From NCBI GenBank assembly GCA_030040235.1, contig JASHUC010000084.1, positions 1-7,625 of the forward strand: a stretch of DNA of 7,625 nucleotides. The letters are read 5' to 3'. Of the stretch, positions 1 to 7,312 are shown piece by piece. This DNA comes from Gammaproteobacteria bacterium (lineage in GTDB: Bacteria > Pseudomonadota > Gammaproteobacteria > Steroidobacterales > Steroidobacteraceae). Every line of letters starts with the position of its first letter. Within the stretch, counting starts at the first letter, position 1. The notes beneath the pieces are model-generated. The model was not told the DNA's origin. It worked only from the letters and a program-made list of their open reading frames with translations, and ran no database searches. The translations under genes were made by a program, and so were the position numbers.

Positions 1-1
1 C

Positions 2-1954
2 GGCCTCGGAGGCCTCGACTCGACCATCAAGGCAACGTCCCAGCTGCAGCAGCTGCGCACCTCGGCGCCCGTCAATCCGTTCGGTCTCATCGCTCGTGCC
101 CGCGGGGACATCGATCGCCTGAACACCGTGCTCGAGAGCTCCGGCTATTACGAGGGCTCGGTGGGCATCACGATCGAAGGCCTGGCGCTCGATGCGCCGA
201 CCCTCGGCGATGTCCTCACCGCGCTGCCGAAGGGCATGGATGCGCATATCAAAATCACGCTCACGACCGGACCGCTGTTTCACCTCGGGAGCATCAGGAT
301 CGAGGGAACGCTGCCCGCGGCAGTCCAGCTCGACCTTGCGACGGGTGCTCCCGCCGTCGCCTCAGAGGTGCTCGCGGCCGGAGCGCAACTGCAGATCAAG
401 CTGCAGGACGAGGGATACGCCTTCGCGACGGTCGAGCCGCCGAAGGCCATCGAGAATCCAGAGCGGCGCGTGCTCGATCTGACCTTCAGCGTGAGCACCG
501 GTCAGCGCGTGAAGGTCGGGGAGATCCGCTTCGAGGGACTCAATCGGACGCACGAATCCATGATGCGCAAGCGGCTGCTGCTGCACACGGGCGAGCCCTA
601 CAACGCCGCGCAGGTGGAGAAGGCGCGCGCGGACCTGCTGCGACTCGGTATCTTCTCTTCGATCTCGGTGCGGCTCGGGAAGGCGCCGAACAGCCTCGAG
701 GAGGTGCCGATCACGTTCGTCGTACGCGAAGGTCCGCGCCACTCCTTCGGCGTCACCGGCTCCTACTCGAGCGATCTCGGCCTGAGCGGCGGTCTCACCT
801 GGAGCGATCGGAACATCTTCGGCAACGGCCAGGAGCTCGATCTTTCCGGCACGATGATCAACCTCGGCGGCACGGCGACCGAGGGTCTCGGCTACGATGC
901 GACCGCCAAGTACATCCTTCCGGACCTGGGTCATCGCGATCAATCGCTGCAGTTCGCTCTCGGGGCGATCAAGCAGAACCTGCAGGCCTACAATCAGACG
1001 GCCGAGACGGCCGGGGTCACCTTGAGCCGCAAGCTCTCGAGCGTCTGGACGGCCAACGCCGGGGTGTCGGCCGAGACCGAGAGCATTCTCCAGGGTGGCT
1101 GCATCGGCACGAACGCCTACTCACTGCAAGACCCACAGACTTGTATCGATCTCGCCGTCCCCCTCGCGGCGCAATCGCGCGACTACACACTCGTCGGCCT
1201 GCCGCTCAGCGTGTCGTACGATTCGACCGATCTGCCCTCCCCGCTCCAGGATCCGACTCATGGCACGCGCGGCGCCCTCACCATCGCACCGACGCGCTCG
1301 TTCGGCACCGGCGGGAGCAACGCGTGCCTGACGGCAGTTTTCGAGGGCGGCGCGGCGGTGTGCACCTCCTACGGCGAGCGCAGTGCGACCTTTCTCATCG
1401 AGCAGGCGAGCATCTCGCATTACCTCGACTTTCACGACCTCCTCGGGACGGAGCCCGGCCGAACCGTGCTCGCCATGCGAGCATTGGCCGGCCTCGCGCT
1501 CGGCGCCGGTGAGTTCAGTCTGCCTCCCGATCAGCGCTTCTACGCCGGAGGCAGCGGCACGGTGCGCGGCTACAATTATCAGTCGGTCGGTCCGCAATTC
1601 ACCGATCCGGGCGGCAATCCGATCGGCGGCACCAGCATGACGGCGGTCAATATCGAGCTGCGCCAGCGCATCGCCAGCAATTTCGGCGCGGCCTTCTTCG
1701 TCGACGGCGGCGGCGTGAGCCAAGCCCAGAGCCTGGTACCGCTCAGCAACGGCACGAACTGCACCGGGCCGCCGGCCGTCGGCGCCGCCCCGCCGCCGGC
1801 CTCCCGAAGCGGCGTGTTCTGCGTCGGCGTGGGGGCGGGCGTGCGCTACTACACCCCGATCGGACCCATTCGCGTGGACTTCGCCATACCGACGGTGCGC
1901 CGCCAGGACGATGGCCGTTTCGAGGTTTATATCGGCTTGGGACAGGCGTTCTGA
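2..1954 (+). CDS. tamA: TamA, outer-membrane Omp85-family assembly factor (5' end missing)
   Basis: This is the outer-membrane subunit of the translocation and assembly module, which works with TamB. The frame is open to the left edge, so the true start and signal peptide lie outside the window; 650 codons are visible. Residues 1-100 or so are most of POTRA1, with the RAR...L...GYY pattern (GYY at 48-50) typical of TamA. POTRA2 follows to about 168 (GYAFA at 138-142) and POTRA3 to about 246 (FEGLNR near 177-182, LGIFSS near 215-220). The barrel starts near SFGVTGSYSSDLG and contains the Omp85 loop-6 motif VRGY at 521-524. It ends with a TPIGPIRVDFAIP strand and a C-terminal phenylalanine (GLGQAF), as expected of barrel proteins. 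Six cysteines occur, all in the barrel, as three close pairs (367/381, 442/454, 587/607) in predicted extracellular loops. tamB starts 25 bases downstream, supporting TamA over BamA. The family call is secure; the lineage is not. Confidence 0.93.
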   Translation, partial: GLGGLDSTIKATSQLQQLRTSAPVNPFGLIARARGDIDRLNTVLESSGYYEGSVGITIEGLALDAPTLGDVLTALPKGMDAHIKITLTTGPLFHLGSIRIEGTLPAAVQLDLATGAPAVASEVLAAGAQLQIKLQDEGYAFATVEPPKAIENPERRVLDLTFSVSTGQRVKVGEIRFEGLNRTHESMMRKRLLLHTGEPYNAAQVEKARADLLRLGIFSSISVRLGKAPNSLEEVPITFVVREGPRHSFGVTGSYSSDLGLSGGLTWSDRNIFGNGQELDLSGTMINLGGTATEGLGYDATAKYILPDLGHRDQSLQFALGAIKQNLQAYNQTAETAGVTLSRKLSSVWTANAGVSAETESILQGGCIGTNAYSLQDPQTCIDLAVPLAAQSRDYTLVGLPLSVSYDSTDLPSPLQDPTHGTRGALTIAPTRSFGTGGSNACLTAVFEGGAAVCTSYGERSATFLIEQASISHYLDFHDLLGTEPGRTVLAMRALAGLALGAGEFSLPPDQRFYAGGSGTVRGYNYQSVGPQFTDPGGNPIGGTSMTAVNIELRQRIASNFGAAFFVDGGGVSQAQSLVPLSNGTNCTGPPAVGAAPPPASRSGVFCVGVGAGVRYYTPIGPIRVDFAIPTVRRQDDGRFEVYIGLGQAF

Positions 1955-1983
1955 TGCACGCGGCGGGTGAGACGCTCCGATGA
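1954..1983 (+). other. Possible 9-codon coupling mini-ORF between tamA and tamB
   Basis: A frame reading MHAAGETLR starts with ATG at 1954-1956, sharing one base with the tamA stop (TGATG). It ends with TGA at 1981-1983, overlapping the tamB ATG at 1980-1982 as ATGA. A purine-rich ACAGG (1942-1946) lies 7 bases before its ATG, inside the tamA coding sequence. The geometry is seen directly. That ribosomes use it to pass from tamA to tamB is inference; it may be chance, since tamB also has its own ribosome-binding site within this segment. Confidence 0.3.
1965..1971 (+). promoter_or_regulatory. Ribosome-binding site of tamB
   Basis: The purine-rich GGGTGAG lies 8 bases before the ATG at 1980. 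This spacing is normal and decides the start of tamB, which then begins directly with a basic-hydrophobic membrane anchor. Confidence 0.7.
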
Positions 1984-4900
1984 GACGCGCACTGCGAATC
2001 GCCGCGTGGAGTGCCGGCACGCTCGTGCTGCTTCTCGCGCTCGTGGTGGCAGCGGTGCTCATCGCGGGCAACACACAGAACGGACGCACGCTCATCGAGC
2101 GAGTCACCGCCGAGCTCACGCGGGGTCAGGTGCACCTCGAGGGGCTTGCCGGCACGTTCCCCTCACGCATCGAGCTCGCCCGATTCACGATGAGCGATGA
2201 GCGCGGCGAGTGGCTCAGGGTGGATCGCCTCTCGCTGCGCTGGTCCCCCTTGGACCTGCTCGCCTGGCACGTGAAGGTCCAGAGCGTGCGCGCGGCGCGG
2301 GTCGATATCGAACGGCGGCCCGTCAACCATTCCACCTCGCACGGCGGCGGCGGCAGGCTGCCGGAGATCGATATCGGGCAGCTTGCGATCGACGCGCTCG
2401 TCCTCGAGCCCGTGCTCGCCGGTACGAAAGCCACTCTGCAGGTGCGCGGCAGCGGCCATCTCGAGTCTCTGGAGGACGCCAGGCTCGAGCTCGCCGCACG
2501 CCGGCTCGACGGACAAGGCGATTACACGGTGCGGCTGAGCTTCAATCGCGTCCGCATGGATGCGAATCTCAAGCTCGAGGAACCGGCCGGCGGTCCGCTC
2601 GAGCATCTTGCGCGCGTGCCCGGGCTCGGAGCGCTCGAGGTGAGTGGCAGCCTCGCGGGTCCGCGGACGGCGGAAGCCGTGCAGCTGAACGCTCGGGCGG
2701 GTGAGCTGCACCTCGATGCGCGCGGGACTGTCGATCTCGAGCGGCGCACGGCGACGCTCGAGTACTCGGCGGAATCTCCCGCACTCGCGCCGCGGCCCGA
2801 GCTCGCCTGGCAGCGCCTCGCTCTGGAGGGACGCTGGGTGGGGTCGCTGCGCACGCCGCAGGCGAGCGGAGTCCTCTCGCTCGAGGGGTTGGAGCTTGCG
2901 CAGGGTACCCGGCTGGCGAGCCTGCGCGCGAACCTCGCCGCCTCGAGCGGACTGCTCAAGGTCGATGCGACCGCAGCCGGCCTCGAGATTCCGCGCGTAC
3001 CCCCGGCGCTCCTTTCGGCCTCTCCCCTGCGGGCGAGTGTGACCCTGCACCTCGATGAGACCGGCCGCCCGCTCGAGCTCACACTCGATCAGCGGCTCTT
3101 CTCGTTGCGAGCGCAGGTGGTGACGGCGGGCGCGCGCAGCGCGGTGTTCTCCCTCACGCTGCCGAACTTGACGCCGTTCGCAGCGCTCGCGAAGCAGCCG
3201 CAAGTGAGCGGCAAGGCCACCTTCTCGGGAAAGCTCGCCGAGAGCTCGGGCGCCATCCACCTCGACCTCGATGCGCATGCCGGATTCGGTGCGCCCCGGC
3301 CCGTTGCCGCCCTGCTCGGAGGCGCCGTGCGGGCGCAGCTCGCGGCGAGCCTGACCGACACGGCTCTGACCATCGAGCATGTGGCGCTGACCGGGGCCGC
3401 CCTGTCGTTCTCGGGAAGCGGTCGCGCCGAGCGCAGCACGGCGAACACGGCTCGTGCCGCAACGGGGGCTCCGGGCGCCGCCCTTGGCATCAGCGACCTG
3501 CGCGGGAGCTGGTCGCTCGACCTTCCGAACCTCGCGGCGCTTTCACCGAAGGTGCGCGGAAGCCTTCGGACGACCGGTCAGCTCAGGGGGGCGCCGCGGC
3601 TGATCGGCGCGCAGCTAGAGGCCGCCGCGACGCTCTCGATTCGAGACTCCCCGACCGGCACGCTCGCGGTGAACGTGCAGGCGCACGGCCTGCCCTCGGC
3701 GCCGACTGCCGCCATCGAGGCCAAGGGTAGCTTCGGCGGAGCGCCCGTGCAGCTCGATGCCTCCTTCGAGCGTGGCCGGGGAAACCTCTACCAGCTCGAG
3801 ATCCAGCGCACCGATTGGAAGAGCGCGCACATCGAGGCGAACCTCACGACCGGCGCGAATCTCTCGCAGGGCCGGGGAACCCTCAAGGTGCGCATCGACC
3901 GGCTCGCCGACCTCGCACCGCTCGTGGGGCGGCCGCTCGAGGGAAGCCTCGCCGGTAATCTCGCGTTGAATCCCGATGGCGGGCGCACGCACGTACAGCT
4001 CGATCTCGATGCGACCGGCGTCGGGGCCGGGAAATTCACCACCACGGCGAAGCTCTCCGGATCGGGTCCGATCGATGCCGTGCGGCTGTCACTCGCGGCG
4101 CACTCCGATGATCTGGGTGGCGGCGCTGCGAGTCTCGCCGCCAACGCGCAGCTCGACGTTCCCGCTCGCGTGCTCGAGCTCTCGAGTGCCGCTGCGACCT
4201 ACCGTGGGCAGTCTGTGCATCTGCTCTCCCCTGCGCGCCTCGCCTTCGCCGGCGGATTCTCGGCGAGCGCGTTGCGGCTCGGGCTCCAGCGCGCCGTTCT
4301 CGAGGTTTCAGGTGAGGTCTCCCCCGCGCTCGAGCTGCGTGCCTCGCTCTCCGGGGTCGATGCACAGCTCGTGGACGCCTTCATGCCCCACCTCCTCGCA
4401 CAGGGCAGCCTGCACCTCGAGGCGCAGCTGCACGGAACGGTTGCGGCTCCCCTCGGGCACGCGCGTCTTACGGTCAGCGCGTTGCGGTTCGGAGATCCCG
4501 GAGCCGCGGCTCTGCCCCTCCTCGACCTGCGTGCCACCACGGAGCTCATGGGCAGCAGCGCACAGGTCGATGCGGCGCTCAACGCCGGGCGCACCTCGCA
4601 GCTCAAGCTCACCGGCCGCGCGCCGCTCAACGCGGCGAGCACGGTCGACCTCAAGCTCGCCGGGAAGCTCGATGCCGCCTTTGCCAACGCGTTCCTCGAG
4701 GCGCACGGCGAGCGAGCGGCGGGCACGCTCGCGGTCGATGCCACCGTCACGGGCCCGGCGCAGGCGCCCGAGATCGGCGGCTCGGTCGAGCTCACGCACG
4801 GGGACATACGCGACTATGCGCAGGGTGCCCACCTCGGGGACATCACGGCGCACCTGATCGGCGGGCAGGGAATATTGAGAATCGCGAGCCTCACGGCGCA

Positions 4901-5975
4901 CGCGGGAAGCGGTGAGCTCTCCATGACCGGGACGCTCGGGGTACTGCAACGGGGCATGCCGATCGATCTGAAACTCACCGCGAAGAACGCGACGCCGATC
5001 ACCAACGATATCCTCACTGCAAACCTCAACGCCGACATGAGCGCGAAGGGCACGCTGCGCGAGCGGCTGCAGATCGCCGGCACCGTGCACGTGAACCATG
5101 CTCTCATCGGGATCCCGAACAGCCTGCCCCCCAACGTCCAGGTGCTCGACGTCACCCGTCCGGGGCAGGCCCCACCCGCACCCGTCGAGCACCGCCTCGT
5201 GATCGGACTCGACATCTCGCTCGATGCGCCGCGCGAGATCCTGGTGCAGGGCCGAGGGCTCAATGCAGAGCTCGGCGGAGACGTGAAGATCCGCGGCACG
5301 ACGGCCAAGCCCTCCGTGAGCGGGGGCTTCCAGCTGATCCGGGGCACGTTCTCGCTCGCGAGCGCACAGCTCAACTTCACGATGGGGGATGTGAGCTTCA
5401 ACGGGGCGGGCCTGCGCGACCGGATCGACCCGACGCTCGACTTCACCGCGCAAGCCACCTCGGCCGATGCCACGGTCACGCTGCACATCACCGGTCTTGC
5501 GGACTCGCCGCGCTTCGAGCTGAGCAGCAGCCAGCCGCTGCCTCAGGACGAGATCCTGTCGCGACTGCTGTTCGGCGAGGCCGCCGCGCAGTTGACCACG
5601 GTGCAGGTCGCCGAGATCGGTGCGGCACTGGTGAGTCTCACGGGCGTCGGGGGCGGTGGACTCAATCCGCTGCAGAAAGTGCAGAAGGCGCTCGGACTCA
5701 ACGTCCTGACCGTGGGCAGTGCGCCGAATACCGGCACCAATCCCAATCAGAGTAGCGGCGCGGCCGTCACCGCCGGACGCTACGTCTCGAGCCGGGTGTT
5801 CGTCGCCGCGACTCAAAGCACGACGGGCGTGAGTCAGCTGCAGGTCGACGTCGACCTCACGAAGCATCTCAAGCTGCAGACGCGCCTCGGCAACGGGACT
5901 GCCACCGCGCAGGGCGTGACGCCCGAGGACGATCCGGGAAGCAGCATCGGCCTCACCTATCAGTTCCAGTATTGA
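1980..5975 (+). CDS. tamB: TamB, inner-membrane-anchored subunit of the translocation and assembly module
   Basis: TamB is anchored in the inner membrane, spans the periplasm as a long hydrophobic beta-groove and contacts TamA. It is implicated in outer-membrane protein assembly and phospholipid transport between the membranes. The protein has 1331 residues, slightly longer than E. coli TamB (about 1260). A basic start (MRR) is followed by one membrane segment at about 9-29. A conserved block runs from about 50 to 114 (EGLAGTFP, then D..G.WL..D.LSL.WSPLDLL, ending ERRP). The middle is made of alternating beta repeats rich in L.LDA-type strings. The C-terminal TamB/DUF490 domain covers roughly the last 370 residues. 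Its hallmark LPQDEILSRLLFG is at 1187-1199, followed by a GVGGGG stretch, a KALGLNVL segment near 1236-1243 and a final AGRYVSSRVFV...FQY region (1265-1331). I saw no cysteine in the whole protein. The gene follows tamA after 25 bases, presumably on one transcript. Its stop directly abuts that of the convergent transporter gene. Confidence 0.94.
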   Translation: MRRALRIAAWSAGTLVLLLALVVAAVLIAGNTQNGRTLIERVTAELTRGQVHLEGLAGTFPSRIELARFTMSDERGEWLRVDRLSLRWSPLDLLAWHVKVQSVRAARVDIERRPVNHSTSHGGGGRLPEIDIGQLAIDALVLEPVLAGTKATLQVRGSGHLESLEDARLELAARRLDGQGDYTVRLSFNRVRMDANLKLEEPAGGPLEHLARVPGLGALEVSGSLAGPRTAEAVQLNARAGELHLDARGTVDLERRTATLEYSAESPALAPRPELAWQRLALEGRWVGSLRTPQASGVLSLEGLELAQGTRLASLRANLAASSGLLKVDATAAGLEIPRVPPALLSASPLRASVTLHLDETGRPLELTLDQRLFSLRAQVVTAGARSAVFSLTLPNLTPFAALAKQPQVSGKATFSGKLAESSGAIHLDLDAHAGFGAPRPVAALLGGAVRAQLAASLTDTALTIEHVALTGAALSFSGSGRAERSTANTARAATGAPGAALGISDLRGSWSLDLPNLAALSPKVRGSLRTTGQLRGAPRLIGAQLEAAATLSIRDSPTGTLAVNVQAHGLPSAPTAAIEAKGSFGGAPVQLDASFERGRGNLYQLEIQRTDWKSAHIEANLTTGANLSQGRGTLKVRIDRLADLAPLVGRPLEGSLAGNLALNPDGGRTHVQLDLDATGVGAGKFTTTAKLSGSGPIDAVRLSLAAHSDDLGGGAASLAANAQLDVPARVLELSSAAATYRGQSVHLLSPARLAFAGGFSASALRLGLQRAVLEVSGEVSPALELRASLSGVDAQLVDAFMPHLLAQGSLHLEAQLHGTVAAPLGHARLTVSALRFGDPGAAALPLLDLRATTELMGSSAQVDAALNAGRTSQLKLTGRAPLNAASTVDLKLAGKLDAAFANAFLEAHGERAAGTLAVDATVTGPAQAPEIGGSVELTHGDIRDYAQGAHLGDITAHLIGGQGILRIASLTAHAGSGELSMTGTLGVLQRGMPIDLKLTAKNATPITNDILTANLNADMSAKGTLRERLQIAGTVHVNHALIGIPNSLPPNVQVLDVTRPGQAPPAPVEHRLVIGLDISLDAPREILVQGRGLNAELGGDVKIRGTTAKPSVSGGFQLIRGTFSLASAQLNFTMGDVSFNGAGLRDRIDPTLDFTAQATSADATVTLHITGLADSPRFELSSSQPLPQDEILSRLLFGEAAAQLTTVQVAEIGAALVSLTGVGGGGLNPLQKVQKALGLNVLTVGSAPNTGTNPNQSSGAAVTAGRYVSSRVFVAATQSTTGVSQLQVDVDLTKHLKLQTRLGNGTATAQGVTPEDDPGSSIGLTYQFQY

Positions 5976-5978
5976 TCA
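5973..5978. other. Zero-gap convergent gene junction (back-to-back stop codons in TGATCA)
   Basis: The tamB TGA (5973-5975) is followed at once by TCA (5976-5978), the reverse complement of the TGA ending the minus-strand transporter gene. The hexamer TGATCA is a palindrome containing GATC. No intergenic base exists, and I see no GC-rich hairpin followed by a T run on either side. Transcripts from both genes should therefore run into the opposing gene, or end by a factor-dependent route. Confidence 0.9.
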
Positions 5979-7298
5979 GTTCCACTGCCATTCGCGGCGC
6001 ATGAGGAGCACGCCGAGCGCACAGAGCACCGGCACGACGCCCAGCATCGAGAGAATGTTGACCGATGAGAGGCCTCGCTCGATCGCCCAACCGCCGGCGA
6101 GCGGCGCGAGAAACGCGCCGATGTTACCGAGCACTCCGGCCCAGCCCATTCCCGTCGCCTTGATCGCCGGCGGGTAGTACGCGGTCGAGAGCGCGTTGAG
6201 GCAGAGCTGACAGCCGCTCGTGCCGGCGCCGATCAGCGCGAGAACGACCCAGCTCACCGCGAAGCCTGCGGTGCGAAACAGCACCAGGCAAGCGGCCGTG
6301 AGGAGGTAGGCCGTGAACATGGCCGGCACGGTCATGCCCCGGCTGAGAAACAGCGACAGCAGAATGCCGCCGACGATGCCGCCCGCCTGGATGAGGACGG
6401 CACCGCGCAGCGCATCGTCGAGCGGCCAGCCTGCCGATTGCAGCAGCGTCGGCAGCCAGCTGATGAGGACGTAGAGCGTGAACAGATTGGCGACGACCAG
6501 ACCCCAGAGCACGAGCGTGCGAGGCAGGTAGGTGGCCTTCAGCAGCTCGGGGAGGGACCAGCGTGAGGTCGGCGCTGCCGGCTCGGGCCGGCGCAATCGC
6601 GCGAGCGGGCCGATCTCGGGCGCGATGCGCGCGAGGATCGAGGGAATCCGCGGGTCGTCCGGGCGACGCACGGCGAGGAATTTCAACGACTCCGGCGCTG
6701 CCGCGAGGATTGCGAGCCCGATCGCGAGCGGCGCCGCTCCGCCGAGGAGGAATGCGCCGCGCCAACCCCAGTGCGCGAAGATCGAAGGCGCAATGAAGCC
6801 GGCGCAGAAGGAGCCCGCCCCGATCGCCGCGTTCATCACGACGAGGATCGTCGCGCGGCTGCGGACGGGGACGTATTCCGCCGTCCAGGCATTGCAGTTC
6901 GGAATGCTGATGCCCAAGCCGATACCGGTCAGGAGCCGCCACAGCACGAATTGCAGCGGGCTCGAGGAGGTGGCGGTCGCCATGGTCGCAAACCCGACCA
7001 GGAGCATCGCGATGACGAGCAAGGTGCGCCGGCCCGCGCGGTCGCCGAGCGGCGCGAAGGCCGCCGCACCGACGCTCAGGCCGAGCAGCACCGCCGAGAG
7101 CGCATAGCTGAAATGCGGGGCGCTGATCGACCATTCGCGCGCGATCACCGGCACCGCGAGCGCCATGACCTGGATGTCGTATCCGTCCACGAACATGATG
7201 AAGGCCGAGAGCAGCGCCACGAGCGCCTGCAGTGGAGAGATCGCCCGCTCATCGAGCAGCTGAGTCAGATCGATGGTGCGCTCGGCATCGATGGCCAT
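5976..7298 (-). CDS. MFS transporter, aromatic acid:H+ symporter (AAHS)-like
   Basis: This is a 440-residue inner-membrane secondary transporter with about twelve membrane helices and a basic cytoplasmic loop near 202-258. AAHS features are clear in the first half: DGYD at 38-41 in helix 1, the MFS motif GDRAGRR at 85-91, and R121 with G125, G127 and G129, PN at 133-134, EY at 141-142 and R146/R148. The second half keeps the family outline (YYP then KATGMGW at 380-386) but differs at charged positions: K380, N392 and S319 stand where I recall Arg, Arg and Asp in PcaK-type members. The substrate is therefore open; aromatic or other organic acids are the first guess. I chose the ATG at 7298, which has GAGG 6 bases upstream and gives the normal family length. 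A longer frame to 7439 would add 47 non-conserved Arg/Ala-rich residues overlapping the preceding gene. It follows the peptide-transporter gene after 14 bases, so the two are probably co-transcribed. MFS membership is near certain; the AAHS subfamily is likely. Confidence 0.88.
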   Translation of the reverse strand: MAIDAERTIDLTQLLDERAISPLQALVALLSAFIMFVDGYDIQVMALAVPVIAREWSISAPHFSYALSAVLLGLSVGAAAFAPLGDRAGRRTLLVIAMLLVGFATMATATSSSPLQFVLWRLLTGIGLGISIPNCNAWTAEYVPVRSRATILVVMNAAIGAGSFCAGFIAPSIFAHWGWRGAFLLGGAAPLAIGLAILAAAPESLKFLAVRRPDDPRIPSILARIAPEIGPLARLRRPEPAAPTSRWSLPELLKATYLPRTLVLWGLVVANLFTLYVLISWLPTLLQSAGWPLDDALRGAVLIQAGGIVGGILLSLFLSRGMTVPAMFTAYLLTAACLVLFRTAGFAVSWVVLALIGAGTSGCQLCLNALSTAYYPPAIKATGMGWAGVLGNIGAFLAPLAGGWAIERGLSSVNILSMLGVVPVLCALGVLLMRREWQWN

Positions 7299-7304
7299 GA
7301 ATCG

Positions 7305-7308
7305 CCTC
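7305..7308 (-). promoter_or_regulatory. Ribosome-binding site of the MFS transporter gene
   Basis: On the minus strand GAGG ends 6 bases before the ATG at 7298. It sits in the 14-base gap after the stop of the peptide-transporter gene and decides the transporter start over the upstream ATG at 7439. Confidence 0.65.
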
Positions 7309-7312
7309 GAGC

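Noticed and set aside
128..130. GTG as the start of the tamA gene
   Set aside because: The frame is open to base 2 and encodes conserved POTRA1 sequence upstream (LIARARGDIDRL), so the gene begins outside the window.
1955..1979. Separate promoter for tamB between the two genes
   Set aside because: Only 25 bases are available, with no recognisable -35/-10 pair; co-transcription with tamA is simpler.
2163..3380. Long minus-strand open frame of about 400 codons inside the 5' half of tamB
   Set aside because: It has the same low-complexity Arg/Glu/His composition and no domain; the plus-strand frame is the coding one.
4308..5867. Long minus-strand open frame of about 520 codons inside tamB
   Set aside because: It is antisense to a fully conserved TamB domain, its translation is Arg/Glu-rich without recognisable motifs, and stop-free antisense frames are expected at this GC content.
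5977..5987. Possible intrinsic terminator CAGTTCCACTG
   Set aside because: The stem is only four base pairs, not GC-rich, and no T run follows on either strand.
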